45,059 nucleotides of DNA, taken from positions 1 to 45,059 of the forward strand of contig NZ_AHJE01000014.1 in NCBI RefSeq assembly GCF_000243095.1, read 5' to 3'. This DNA is from Cupriavidus basilensis OR16. GTDB taxonomy: Bacteria; Pseudomonadota; Gammaproteobacteria; Burkholderiales; Burkholderiaceae. Below are positions 1 to 7,973 of this stretch, piece after piece. Position numbers and translations under genes: made by a program. Position 1 is the first letter of the stretch. Every line of letters begins with the position of its first letter. Under the pieces are notes generated by a model, which made no database searches, was not told the origin of the DNA, and worked only from the letters and a program-made list of their open reading frames with translations.

Positions 1-332
1 GTGTGGCCGTCATGGCCGCAGGCGTGCATGCGGCCTGCCAGCTGGCTGGCATAGGGCAGGCCGGTGCGCTCCTGCAGCGGCAGCGCGTCCATGTCGGCAC
101 GGATGCCGATGCTGCGCGCGCCGTTGCCCACCTTCAACTGCGCTACCAGCCCGTGGCCGCCCACGGTATGCACGCTATAGCCCCATTCGCGCAGCAGCGC
201 GGCGGCCATCTCGGCGGTGCGCGGCACGTCGGCGCCAAGCTCCGGGTGGGCGTGGATGCGGTGGCGCAGTTCGGCGAAGCGTCCGGCGGATTCGGTCAGC
301 GCCGGCGGGATGTTGCCTGGGTTCTGGGTCAT
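1..332 (-). CDS. M20 family amidohydrolase (hippurate hydrolase-like), N-terminal part
   Basis: This is a partial gene: translation starts at the ATG at 332 and runs off the left edge of the window. The visible 110 residues begin MTQNPGNIPP and contain HRIHAHPELG, then RADMDALPLQE and MHACGHDGHT. These are the metal-site signatures of M20 metallopeptidases of the HipO/amidohydrolase group, which cleave N-acyl amino acids such as hippurate in the cytoplasm. The Asp of MDALP and the Cys-Gly-His-Asp of HACGHDGHT are the expected metal-ligand region. The gene follows a leftward MFS transporter with a 70-bp gap, so the two could be co-transcribed as uptake plus hydrolysis of an acylated or carboxylated substrate. 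The substrate cannot be read from the sequence. Confidence 0.85.
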   Translation of the reverse strand, partial: MTQNPGNIPPALTESAGRFAELRHRIHAHPELGADVPRTAEMAAALLREWGYSVHTVGGHGLVAQLKVGNGARSIGIRADMDALPLQERTGLPYASQLAGRMHACGHDGH

Positions 333-402
333 GGCTGTAGGGTGTGGGTGGTGTGGGTCGTGCGGGTTGTGTGTTCGAACGGGATGGTTCTTGCGCCGCG
401 CA

Positions 403-1713
403 TCAGTCGCGGCCGGGGTGGCTGGGGAACAGCGCCAGCGCGGTCAGGCTGATGCAGGAGGCTGCTATCAGGTACCCGGCAGGCGCCATGTTGCTGCTCG
501 TGGCGCTGATCAGCCAGGTCACGATCAGCGGGGCAAAGCCGCCGAAGATGGTCACGGCGAAGTTGTAGGCGAGCGACAGGCCGGTGGAGCGGACCTCGGT
601 GGGGAACTGCTCGGCCAGCACGGCCGGCGCCGGGCCGGTGAAGGCCGCCAGCAGGATGCCCAGGATCACCTGGACCATCAGCAGGGTCTGGGTGGTCGGC
701 GAGACGTTGAGCCAGTGGAACAGCGGGTAGGCCAGCACGCCGATGATCAGCGCCACGGTGCCCAGCATGCGCTTGCGGCCCACGCGGTCGGACAGCATGC
801 CCATCAGCGGGCACAGCACCAGGATGATGGCGCCGCACAGCGCGGTCGACTGGAAGGTTGCGCCCAGCGGCAGGCCGAGCTGCTGCTTGGCGTACGACGG
901 CATGTAGAACACCAGCACATAGGTGCAGACCGTCCACAGGATGGTGACACCCAGGCCGGCCAGCACTTCACGTGGATGGTCGCGCAGCACCTGCGTGAGC
1001 GGCGAAAACTTTACCTTGCTGGCAGCGCGCTCGGCGCGGCGGGCTTCGAACGCGGGCGGCTCCTCCAGGTGCGAGCGGATATACATCCCGACCGGGCCGA
1101 TCAGGAGGCCAAACAGGAACGGGATGCGCCAGCCCCAGGCGTCGATCTGCTCTGGCTCCAGGCCATTGATCACCAGCGCGCCCATGGCGGCGCCCAGCAT
1201 GAAGGAAATACCCTGGCTGGCCTGCTGCCAGCTAGCGTAGGCGCCACGCTCCTCGTCGGGCGCGTGCTCGATCAGGAAGGCGGTGGCGCCGCCAACCTCG
1301 CCGCCGGCCGAGAAACCCTGGATCAGCCGGGCCACCACGATCAGCGCCGGTGCCCACAGGCCGATCGACGAATAAGTGGGGGCCAGGCCGATGATGGCGG
1401 TGCCGAGCGCCATCATCAGGATGGTGAGGGTCAGCGCCGCCTTGCGCCCGACGCGGTCGGCGTAGACGCCGAGCACGATGGCGCCAACCGGGCGCATGAA
1501 GAAGCCCACGCCGAAGGTGGCGACGGTCAGCAGGAAGGACGTGAGGTCATTGCCGGTGGGGAAGAACAGCTTGGCGATGATCAGCGCGAAGAAGCTGTAG
1601 ACGGTGAAGTCGAACCACTCCAGGCCGTTGCCAATGGTGGCGGCGAGGATGGCCTTTCGTCGTTGGGCTTTGGATATTTCGTGGACTTGAGGTATTGCAG
1701 CGTTGGCTTGCAT
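403..1713 (-). CDS. MFS transporter, metabolite:H+ symporter (ProP/KgtP-like) family
   Basis: This inner-membrane proton symporter of the MHS branch of the major facilitator superfamily has about 436 residues and 12 predicted membrane helices. It shows the family's N-terminal block (ATIGNGLEWFDFTVYSFFA), the loop 2-3 motif GVYADRVGRKAAL, RLIQGFSAGGEVGGA in helix 4, and a second-half repeat LSDRVGRKRML. Such proteins import organic acids, betaines or aromatic acids. I chose the ATG at 1713 (MQANAAIPQV) because the usual family N-terminus follows shortly after. An in-frame ATG at 1767 would add 18 residues, and neither start has a strong Shine-Dalgarno. The amidohydrolase downstream suggests that the transported compound feeds that enzyme, which is inference. 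Confidence 0.88.
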   Translation of the reverse strand: MQANAAIPQVHEISKAQRRKAILAATIGNGLEWFDFTVYSFFALIIAKLFFPTGNDLTSFLLTVATFGVGFFMRPVGAIVLGVYADRVGRKAALTLTILMMALGTAIIGLAPTYSSIGLWAPALIVVARLIQGFSAGGEVGGATAFLIEHAPDEERGAYASWQQASQGISFMLGAAMGALVINGLEPEQIDAWGWRIPFLFGLLIGPVGMYIRSHLEEPPAFEARRAERAASKVKFSPLTQVLRDHPREVLAGLGVTILWTVCTYVLVFYMPSYAKQQLGLPLGATFQSTALCGAIILVLCPLMGMLSDRVGRKRMLGTVALIIGVLAYPLFHWLNVSPTTQTLLMVQVILGILLAAFTGPAPAVLAEQFPTEVRSTGLSLAYNFAVTIFGGFAPLIVTWLISATSSNMAPAGYLIAASCISLTALALFPSHPGRD

Positions 1714-1883
1714 ATGGCGTTTGATGCGGTGAGAAATCGGCGGGAGGCCTGCCCCGAAACCGGGCATGCGCTCTGGAAGGCAGAATAGTAAGCGATTCTT
1801 TAATTGGCCAGCAGGATGGCGGCGGGTGGCGTCAGGAGCTCACGGGCCGAAGGGGCTGAACTGGCGGCCAGCGGCCCGCGCAA

Positions 1884-1899
1884 TGTTCCACGTGAAGCA
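1884..1899. promoter_or_regulatory. parS-like 16-bp near-palindrome
   Basis: The sequence TGTTCCACGTGAAGCA lies between the MFS gene and the small membrane protein gene. It matches the ParB-binding parS consensus TGTTNCACGTGAAACA at all fixed positions except one (G for A near the right end) and contains the CACGTG core. It could be a weak or degenerate chromosome-partition site, or a chance match in GC-rich DNA. Only the sequence match supports it. Confidence 0.3.
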
Positions 1900-1920
1900 A
1901 CCATGCGCGGTACCGGGAAG

Positions 1921-2274
1921 CTAGGGCTGGCTGGCGTGATGCTGGGGCGCGCTACGCGCGTCGGGCGCCTCGCCCGGGCCCGCTTCTGGTTGCGGCGCTG
2001 GCGCATCCGGCCGCTGGCGCGTGAGCCAGAGCCATAGGGCGCTGCCGACCCAGCCGGCCACGAAGACGGAATCGCCGACGTGGTTGAGCAGCGCCGGGGC
2101 GCCTGGCGCGTTGAACGCATCGGCCAGCAGGGGGGCGGGAAGGCGGGCGGCGATCCATAGGAGCACAGCCGGTCCGCTTGCATACACGCCTGGCTGCCAC
2201 CAGTTTGCATGGGGCAGCAAGGGCCTGTGGGCTGTGCGCTTGACCACGGTGTTCTCCAACCTGACACGCTTCAT
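1921..2274 (-). CDS. small hypothetical membrane protein
   Basis: I do not recognise this 117-residue protein. From the ATG at 2274 (MKRVRLENTVVKRTAHRPL) it has a basic N-terminus and then two hydrophobic stretches: about residues 33-50 (GPAVLLWIAARLPAPLLADAF) and residues 66-84 (GDSVFVAGWVGSALWLWL). A Pro/Ala/Arg-rich cytoplasmic-type tail follows. The open frame extends upstream to 2454, but the extra residues look like non-coding translation. A perfect inverted repeat sits 8-23 bp upstream of this start. Base composition is like its neighbours. It could be a spurious ORF, but the two hydrophobic segments and basic flanks are coherent for a small inner-membrane protein. Confidence 0.45.
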   Translation of the reverse strand: MKRVRLENTVVKRTAHRPLLPHANWWQPGVYASGPAVLLWIAARLPAPLLADAFNAPGAPALLNHVGDSVFVAGWVGSALWLWLTRQRPDAPAPQPEAGPGEAPDARSAPQHHASQP

Positions 2275-2281
2275 GGCGCGT

Positions 2282-2297
2282 CGTATCCAGTGATACG
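2282..2297. repeat. perfect inverted repeat upstream of small membrane protein gene
   Basis: The arms CGTATC and GATACG flank a 4-nt centre (CAGT). The dyad lies 8-23 bp before the ATG of the leftward small membrane protein, where an operator or a leader hairpin would be expected. No known regulator can be assigned. Confidence 0.35.
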
Positions 2298-2588
2298 GGC
2301 CATTTTTCCCGGACCCGCGCGGACAACGCATTGCGCCACGCAAAGCTGGACCGGACCCCGTGCTGGAATCATAAGCCGATTGCCCACCGTGTGTCTGAAT
2401 CTTTAAAGCGTTGTGTGGTGCACCCCACGCTCGCACGGCGGGCGGGGTGGGCATGTGGTGGCGGCAAGTGCCGTGGAGCGGTATGAATTCAAGTTTTTTG
2501 ATGGAGGTATCCGCAAATGGGTGGCGCTGGGGCTGGGCAGTTTCGTCAAACTGAACACCGCTATCAAAAGGATTTGAAGGCCGCCATC

Positions 2589-3482
2589 ATGCTCCCCGCC
2601 ATCTACATCTCCCACGGTTCGCCCATGCTTGCCCTCGAACCGGGCTCGAGCGGCGCCGCCTTCGACGCCCTTGGCGAAGTCCTGCGGGCGCGCAAGCCGC
2701 GCGCCGTGCTGATCATCTCGGCGCACTGGATCTACAGCACCCTGGTGGTCGGCACCCGCGAGCGGCAGGAGGCCTGGCACGACTTCGGCGGCTTCCCGCG
2801 CGCGCTCTACGAACTGCGCTACGACGCCCCCGGCTCGCCAGCGCTGGCCGATCGTGTCAAGGCGCTGGTCGAGGCCGCGCAAGTCCCTGGCGCCGCGGTG
2901 GTGCTGCAGGACGACGAGCGCCCGCTGGATCATGGCGCCTGGATGCCGATGCGGCACTTCTTCCCGGATGCCGACGTCCCGGTGGTGCAACTGGCCCTGA
3001 ATCCGTATCTCCCTCCTGCGGCCCAGATCGAGATCGGCCGGGCGCTTGCGCCGCTGCGTGACGAGGGCGTGCTGGTACTGGGCTCGGGCAGCTTCACCCA
3101 TAACCTGCAGGAAGTCTTTGGCGCCGGCGGCCGGCGCGAGCAGCACGGCTCGCCCGTCGAGCCGTATGTGGAGGCGTTTCGCGGCTGGATGATCGACGCG
3201 CTGGACAAGGCGCTCGCCACCGGCGACACCGCGCGCATCGCAGACTACCGGGCGCTGGCGCCGTACGCGCGCCGCGCCCATCCCGCCGACGAGCATTTGC
3301 TGCCATTTTTCGTGGCGCTGGGCGCGGCGCTGGGTCCGCACGAAGGCGTGCCCGCCGAGCGGGCGCCGGCTGGCGTGGCACGCGTGGCCGATGACGTCAC
3401 TTACGGCGTGCTGGCGATGGATACGTTCGTATTCGAAGGGGTAGGCACGCACCACGCCCCGGCCTTGAGCGAGGCAGCCTGA
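2589..3482 (+). CDS. DODA-type extradiol aromatic ring-opening dioxygenase (YgiD family)
   Basis: This class III (LigB-like) extradiol dioxygenase has 297 residues. The family uses an active-site divalent metal to open catechol-type rings, and YgiD/DODA members act on 4,5-DOPA. Visible signatures are YISHGSPMLAL at the N-terminus, IISAHWI, a central DHGAWMPMRHFFPDADVPVVQLAL, and GSGSFTHNL near residue 170, giving the conserved histidines of the metal site. The ATG at 2589 is preferred over the in-frame 2517 start because GAAGG-type ribosome-binding sequence lies 10 bp before it and the protein then begins at the family's usual MLPAIYISHG. It stands alone, convergent with the MFS gene to its right. 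The physiological substrate is unknown. Confidence 0.9.
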   Translation: MLPAIYISHGSPMLALEPGSSGAAFDALGEVLRARKPRAVLIISAHWIYSTLVVGTRERQEAWHDFGGFPRALYELRYDAPGSPALADRVKALVEAAQVPGAAVVLQDDERPLDHGAWMPMRHFFPDADVPVVQLALNPYLPPAAQIEIGRALAPLRDEGVLVLGSGSFTHNLQEVFGAGGRREQHGSPVEPYVEAFRGWMIDALDKALATGDTARIADYRALAPYARRAHPADEHLLPFFVALGAALGPHEGVPAERAPAGVARVADDVTYGVLAMDTFVFEGVGTHHAPALSEAA

Positions 3483-3495
3483 GCCCGCCAGGGGG

Positions 3496-4725
3496 TCAGG
3501 CCTTGCGGGCCGAGAGGTAAGGGCGCGCCAGCCGCGCGCCCGCCACGGCGATCCAGCCCATGGTGAGGGCAACCACGCCCAGGCCGTATTGCAGGCTGGT
3601 GGCATGGGCCACGCCGCCAATCATCACCGGCCCCATCAGCAAGCCGATATAGGCAAAGCGTGCCACGCGCGAGATGGCCTCCGCCGGCGCCACGCCCGGC
3701 AAGCGCGACGCCGCGACAAAGAAGATCGGCACCATGTTCGCCGTGCCCAGGCCCATCAGCGTAAAGCCGGCCAGCGTCGCCGCCGGGGCCGGCCACAACA
3801 GCGACAGCAGGATCCCCGCGAACGCCATCCAGGCGCTGCCGCCGAGCAGGCGCGCATCCGACCAGCGGGCGCGCAGCCGGTCGCCGCCAAAGCGGCCACA
3901 GGCCATGCCACCCGAGAAGGCGGCGTAGCCGGCGCTGATCCAGGCGTGCGGCGCCTGCGCCACTTCGCGCATGTAGACGCTGGACCAGTCGTACATCGCT
4001 CCTTCGCCGACCAGGCCCAGGAACGCCATCAGGCCCAGCAGCCAGAGCGCGCGCACCGCATGCGCGCGGTGGTGGGCGCTGGGCTGTTGCACGGGGTGGT
4101 CCTCCAGCAGCCAGGGCGCCACGCCGGCCGTGACCGCCGCGGTCAGCGCCGCCATGCCGATGGCGTGCGCCAGCGGCGGCACGCCCAGCCCCAGCAGCAC
4201 GCCGCCAACCGCCGCCCCCGTCATCCCGCCCAGGCTGAACATGCCGTGCAGCGCCGACATGATGGGCCGCGCGCGGCTGGCCTCCACCGTGGCGGCCTGC
4301 GCGTTCATGCCGACGTCGAAGGCCGCGTTGGCCATGCCGAAGGCGATCAGGGCCGGGATCAGCAAGGCAAACTCCGGCATCGCCAGGATGGTGACGGTAG
4401 CCAGCGCGTAGACCAGCCCGCTGCGCCGGCAAGCGGCCGCGCTGCCCACGCGTCCCACCCAGCGCCCCACCGGCCCCATGGCTGCGATGGCGCCCGCGGC
4501 CACGGCCAGCATGGCCAGCGACAGCACCGCATCCGACAGGCCGAAGCGCGCCTTGATGGTCGGGATATGCACGCCCCAAGTGGCAAAAGTGGCGCCATTG
4601 ACAAAAAACAGCGCCATGGTGGCGCGCGCGGCATGCTCCACGCGCCGCGCGCTGAGCGGGGCGGCGGGCGTTGCGCTGGAGGGCGAGGGTGGCTGGGTCA
4701 GGTTGCTGGAAGCGGAATCGGGCAT
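3496..4725 (-). CDS. MFS transporter (YbjJ-like)
   Basis: This major facilitator protein has about 409 residues and twelve hydrophobic segments. The first is preceded by ARATMALFFVNGATFATWGVHIPTIKARFGLSDA, the opening block typical of the YbjJ group of putative drug or sugar permeases. Conserved pieces include FGMANAAFDVGMNAQ in helix 4-5, SALHGMFSLGGMTGA and DWSSVYMREV in the second half. The ATG at 4725 gives MPDSASSNLTQ. In-frame ATGs at 4806 and 4953 would add Arg/Pro-rich sequence that looks non-coding. It lies 172 bp downstream of another MFS gene on the same strand; the pair may be co-transcribed but no shared substrate is evident. Confidence 0.8.
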   Translation of the reverse strand: MPDSASSNLTQPPSPSSATPAAPLSARRVEHAARATMALFFVNGATFATWGVHIPTIKARFGLSDAVLSLAMLAVAAGAIAAMGPVGRWVGRVGSAAACRRSGLVYALATVTILAMPEFALLIPALIAFGMANAAFDVGMNAQAATVEASRARPIMSALHGMFSLGGMTGAAVGGVLLGLGVPPLAHAIGMAALTAAVTAGVAPWLLEDHPVQQPSAHHRAHAVRALWLLGLMAFLGLVGEGAMYDWSSVYMREVAQAPHAWISAGYAAFSGGMACGRFGGDRLRARWSDARLLGGSAWMAFAGILLSLLWPAPAATLAGFTLMGLGTANMVPIFFVAASRLPGVAPAEAISRVARFAYIGLLMGPVMIGGVAHATSLQYGLGVVALTMGWIAVAGARLARPYLSARKA

Positions 4726-4897
4726 AAGGGCGGCGGGCACGGCCAGCCGCGCCGGACGGCGCGGGGCGTGCCCAGGCGGGCGCTGCAGGGTAATCGAGCC
4801 CTGCATGGTCGCACATCGGTGCGTCCGGCGAGTGACCGGCACGTGACCGGCGGCGATGCCGGCCCGCCTGTGCGGGCCCCGGGGCGCGCTGGCGCGG

Positions 4898-6145
4898 CTA
4901 CGCCGCCGCCGCGTGGGTGGCCGGGCGCAGCAGCCCGCGCCGGTGCAAGGCAAAACCGAAGGCGGCCAGCGCCATCAGCGCCAGCGCCACCATCACCCAT
5001 AGCATCAGCCAGTAGCCGCCGGCGGCGCGCCACAGCAGCGCGCCCAGCCAGGGCGCGGCCGCTTGCATCAGCAGCACCGGCGTCATCATCAGGCCGTTGA
5101 GCGTGGCGTAATGATGGCGCGAGATCAGCTCCGGCATGGCCATGGCGCGCAGCATGGTGTTGATGCCGTTGGCGCAACCGTACAGCACCGCCGCCAGCAT
5201 CAGCCATTTGCCGTAGCCCAGCGCAAAGCACAGCAGGCCCACGCTCATCACCCCATACACCGGCAGCGACAGCCGCAGCGGGTGGCGCACGGGAAAACGC
5301 GTCATCACCAGGCGGCCGACCACCTGCGCCGGGCCGATCAGCGCCGCCACCACCAGTTGCTCGCCCAGCGGCAGGCCCTTCTCGGTCAACATCGGGATCA
5401 GGTGGGCACCCAGCAGCGAGGCGATCACCGCCAGGGCGGTGAAGGCCAGCACCACCGCCCAGAACACCGGCTGGCGCAAGGCGAGCCGGGCAATGCCGGG
5501 CTGCGCCGCATCCGCCAGCGGGGCCGGCGCGGGCGCGCCCGTGTATGTGGCATGGGGCGCGTAGCGCAGGCGGGCGTGCAAGGGCGCGCACACGAAGAGG
5601 TTGAGCGCGGCGAAGCACAACAGCGTCTCGCGCCAGCCCAGGTGCAGCACCAGCCATTGCGCCAGCGGCACGAAGATGGTGCTGGCAAAGCCGGCCATCA
5701 GCGTCACCGTGACGATGGACTTCTGGTAGCCGTCGCCAAACGCCTGGCGCAGCACGACGAAGGCGGGCTCGTAGAGCGTGGTTGCCATGGCCAGCCCGAT
5801 CGGTATCCACATCAGCAGGAAGGTCGCCTGGTTCGGGCTCCACGCCCATAGCAGCAGGCCCGAGCCGGCCAGCATGGAGCCCGTGGTCATCACGGCCCGC
5901 GCCGGCACGCGGTCGAGCAGGCGGCCCACCGCGAACGAGCACATCGCCCAGACCAGCAGGCCAAGCGAATAGCCGCCGGCAAGGAAGGGTTTGGAGTAGC
6001 CCAAGGTCGCGCTCATCGGCCCGATAAACACGGTAAAGGCGAAGTACAGCGTGCCCCAGGAAATCGTTTCGGTGATGCCGAGGGTCCAGACCAGCTGGCG
6101 TGGCGAGATGGCGCGTGGGCCGGGAGGGGCGTCTTGTCGTGTCAT
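4898..6145 (-). CDS. MFS transporter
   Basis: This 415-residue, 12-helix major facilitator superfamily protein starts at MTRQDAPPGP. It contains RQLVWTLGITETISWGTLYFAFTVFIGPM in helix 1, VGRLLDRVPARAVM as the loop 2-3 motif, and a long Ala/Pro-rich central loop around residue 200. This N-terminal block is seen in an uncharacterised MFS group common in Burkholderiales, so the substrate is unknown. The C-terminus ends in RPATHAAAA. The gene is leftward with the YbjJ-like transporter following it. Confidence 0.82.
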   Translation of the reverse strand: MTRQDAPPGPRAISPRQLVWTLGITETISWGTLYFAFTVFIGPMSATLGYSKPFLAGGYSLGLLVWAMCSFAVGRLLDRVPARAVMTTGSMLAGSGLLLWAWSPNQATFLLMWIPIGLAMATTLYEPAFVVLRQAFGDGYQKSIVTVTLMAGFASTIFVPLAQWLVLHLGWRETLLCFAALNLFVCAPLHARLRYAPHATYTGAPAPAPLADAAQPGIARLALRQPVFWAVVLAFTALAVIASLLGAHLIPMLTEKGLPLGEQLVVAALIGPAQVVGRLVMTRFPVRHPLRLSLPVYGVMSVGLLCFALGYGKWLMLAAVLYGCANGINTMLRAMAMPELISRHHYATLNGLMMTPVLLMQAAAPWLGALLWRAAGGYWLMLWVMVALALMALAAFGFALHRRGLLRPATHAAAA

Positions 6146-6288
6146 GGCGCGCCTGGACGCGGTATGTAGCGCCGTGCAATGGCCGCCGTGAGCAAGCGGA
6201 TGGCGCGATTGGCGGCGAGGGGCTGAGCGGGAATTGTAGCGGGCATCCAGGCGGAATGCCCACCTTGCATCACATAATTTGGGCGAGA

Positions 6289-6699
6289 TTACATGCCCGT
6301 GGGCGGCCCCTTGAGCTCCACCACATTGCCGTCCGGGTCGTGGATGTAGATCGACGGGCCTTTGCCCTCGGCGCCAAAGCGCATCTCCACCGGGCCCGGC
6401 TCCACGCGGTGCGCGCGCAGGTGGGCGGCGATCGCATCGGCATCGAAAGGATCGAGGCGCAGGCAGAAGTGGTCGAGGTTGCGGCCTTCCTTACCCGGCC
6501 CGGCGCCGCCGGCGCGGCCCAGCGGGCCATCCAGCGCCACCAGGTCGATCAGCCCGCTGCCCGCGCGCAACTGGATCAAGCCGAACTCCGCCTGCACGCG
6601 TTCGACGCTGCAGCCCAGCACGTCCACATAGAAACGCATGAGCCCCGTCACGTTGCCGGTACGCAGGACGAGGTGATCGATGCCCAGGAGGCGGAACAT
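6289..6699 (-). CDS. VOC (glyoxalase/dioxygenase fold) family protein
   Basis: This 136-residue single-module vicinal-oxygen-chelate protein begins MFRLLGIDHLVLRTGNV, and its paired beta-alpha-beta-beta-beta units are evident. The expected metal ligands are present: His9 (GIDHLVL), His77 (NLDHFCLRL) and Glu128 (DPDGNVVELKGP). The sequence resembles the short glyoxalase/bleomycin-resistance or virulence-associated VOC proteins; the exact reaction cannot be assigned. It starts 5 bp after the stop of the GNAT gene upstream, so the two are almost certainly one transcript. Confidence 0.87.
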   Translation of the reverse strand: MFRLLGIDHLVLRTGNVTGLMRFYVDVLGCSVERVQAEFGLIQLRAGSGLIDLVALDGPLGRAGGAGPGKEGRNLDHFCLRLDPFDADAIAAHLRAHRVEPGPVEMRFGAEGKGPSIYIHDPDGNVVELKGPPTGM

Positions 6700-6703
6700 G
6701 GCG

Positions 6704-7144
6704 CTAGCTCCCTGCGTTACCTGCCTGGATATCCGGAATCAGCCGCTTGCCCAGGCTGACCGCCTCGTCCTGCGCGTACCCGAGGCTGCGGTAAAAGTCG
6801 ATGACCGTGCTGTTGCCGGTGCGCACCAGCAGGTTGATCTTGGGGCAGCCCCGCTCGACCAGCAACTGCTCGGCGTGCGCCATCAGGCGGCGGCCGTGGT
6901 CGCGGCGCTGGTGATCCGGGTGCACCGCCAGATAGTAGACCCAGCCGCGATGGCCGTCGAAGCCGACCATGGCCGATGCGATCGGGCGGCCATCCACCTC
7001 GCCCACCAGGAACAGTTCGGGCTGCTCGGTGAGCTTGCGGGCGATGTCCTTCTTCGGGTCGTTCCACGGCCGGGTCAGGCCGCAGGCTTGCCAGAGGTCG
7101 ATGATGGCGGCTTCGTCGGCGGCCAGGTAGGGGCGGATCTGCAT
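6704..7144 (-). CDS. GNAT family acetyltransferase (YpeA-like)
   Basis: This 146-residue GCN5-related N-acetyltransferase starts MQIRPYLAADEAAIIDLWQACGL. Motif A is AVHPDHQRRDHGRRLM, a variant of the acetyl-CoA pyrophosphate-binding Q/R-x-x-G-x-G/A loop in which the second position is Arg-Asp-His-Gly. The motif B region is GNSTVIDFYRSLGYAQDE. The PWNDPKKDI segment and overall length match the YpeA group, whose acceptor is unknown. It is the first gene of a two-gene leftward unit with the VOC protein. The intergenic region to the divergent HD gene is 140 bp. Confidence 0.87.
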   Translation of the reverse strand: MQIRPYLAADEAAIIDLWQACGLTRPWNDPKKDIARKLTEQPELFLVGEVDGRPIASAMVGFDGHRGWVYYLAVHPDHQRRDHGRRLMAHAEQLLVERGCPKINLLVRTGNSTVIDFYRSLGYAQDEAVSLGKRLIPDIQAGNAGS

Positions 7145-7284
7145 GCGGATTGATGCGCCGCGGCATGCGGCGGCAATGTTAAGTCCTTGACAGTGTAGCC
7201 GCCAATCCTGTGCCAGAATCGTTATTCAATCGTTGTACATCCCCCCTTAAAACAAGCAGGATCATCCTGCACGGAGACCCCACG

Positions 7285-7899
7285 ATGAGCGACACGACCA
7301 CGCACGCCCGCGCCACCTTCAGCCACATGGAACAAGGCACGCGCGAGGACTGGGCGGCGATATCCGCCGAGTTCATGCCCTTCGCGCAGGCGCTGGCCGA
7401 CCGCGTGCTTGATCACCTCCGGCTGCTCGACGGCGACTGCGGCGGTTTTCCCATCGACCGCCTGACCCACTGCCTGCAGACCGCCACGCTCGCTCATCGC
7501 GACGGGCGCGACGAGGAGTACGTGGTGTGCGCCCTGTTGCACGATATCGGCGACACGCTCGGCAGCTTCAACCATCCCGACATCGCCGCCGCCATCCTCA
7601 AGCCCTTCGTCAGCCCGGAGAACCTGTGGATGGTGGAGAAGCATGGCGTGTTCCAGGGCTACTATTTCTTCCATCACCTGGGTCTGGAGCGCAACCTGCG
7701 CGAGCAATTCCGCGACCAGCCCGCGCTGTTCGAACGCACCGCGGAGTTCTGCGCCAAGTACGACGGCGCGGCCTTCATGCAGGACTACGACACGCTGCCG
7801 TTGTCTTTCTTCGAGCCGATGGTGCGGCGCGTGTTCGCGCGCCCGCGCAACTCGATGTACGTGAAGGAGAACGAAAGCACGCTGGCGCAGCCGGCCTGA
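7285..7899 (+). CDS. HD-domain protein (predicted phosphohydrolase or PhnZ-like oxygenase)
   Basis: This 204-residue HD-fold protein has the ordered metal ligands His62, His86-Asp87 (CALLHDIGD), His97 (FNHPDI), His120 (VEKHGVF) and Asp160 (KYDGAAF). The family is usually annotated as a predicted HD phosphohydrolase. The H-HD-H-H-D spacing and the ending YDTLPLSFFEPMVRRVFARP are also what is seen in the mixed-valent di-iron oxygenase branch that includes PhnZ, so an oxygenase activity is possible. The start at 7285 follows ACGGAGA by 7 bp. An upstream in-frame start at 7210 lacks such a site. It is followed after 74 bp by a regulator on the same strand. Confidence 0.85.
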   Translation: MSDTTTHARATFSHMEQGTREDWAAISAEFMPFAQALADRVLDHLRLLDGDCGGFPIDRLTHCLQTATLAHRDGRDEEYVVCALLHDIGDTLGSFNHPDIAAAILKPFVSPENLWMVEKHGVFQGYYFFHHLGLERNLREQFRDQPALFERTAEFCAKYDGAAFMQDYDTLPLSFFEPMVRRVFARPRNSMYVKENESTLAQPA

Positions 7900-7929
7900 G
7901 GCTGGCTGACGTTGCCTGCCCGAAATCGC

Positions 7930-7949
7930 ATTTCTGTCTTGACGGAAAT
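7930..7949. promoter_or_regulatory. operator-like 20-bp motif, copy 1 (in regulator promoter)
   Basis: The imperfect palindrome ATTTCTGTCTTGACGGAAAT overlaps the -35 hexamer in front of the MarR/GbsR-type gene. Its reverse complement is identical at 17 of 20 positions to the motif at 8573-8592 in front of the downstream operon. The shared site suggests autoregulation and co-regulation by the encoded protein, which is inference. Confidence 0.6.
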
Positions 7950-7966
7950 TACCGAACAGATAAACT
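7939..7966 (+). promoter_or_regulatory. putative sigma70 promoter of the MarR/GbsR-type regulator
   Basis: TTGACG (7939-7944), a 16-bp spacer and TAAACT (7961-7966) make a recognisable sigma70 promoter. The predicted start of transcription falls at about 7973, directly at the ATG at 7974, so the message may be leaderless. No ribosome-binding sequence precedes that ATG, which agrees. Confidence 0.5.
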
Positions 7967-7973
7967 GTCAGGC

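Noticed and set aside
217..1788. A 523-codon open frame on the + strand opposite the MFS gene
   Set aside because: Its composition (Gln/Gly/Arg/His-rich, no domain) is that of an antisense frame of a membrane protein gene.
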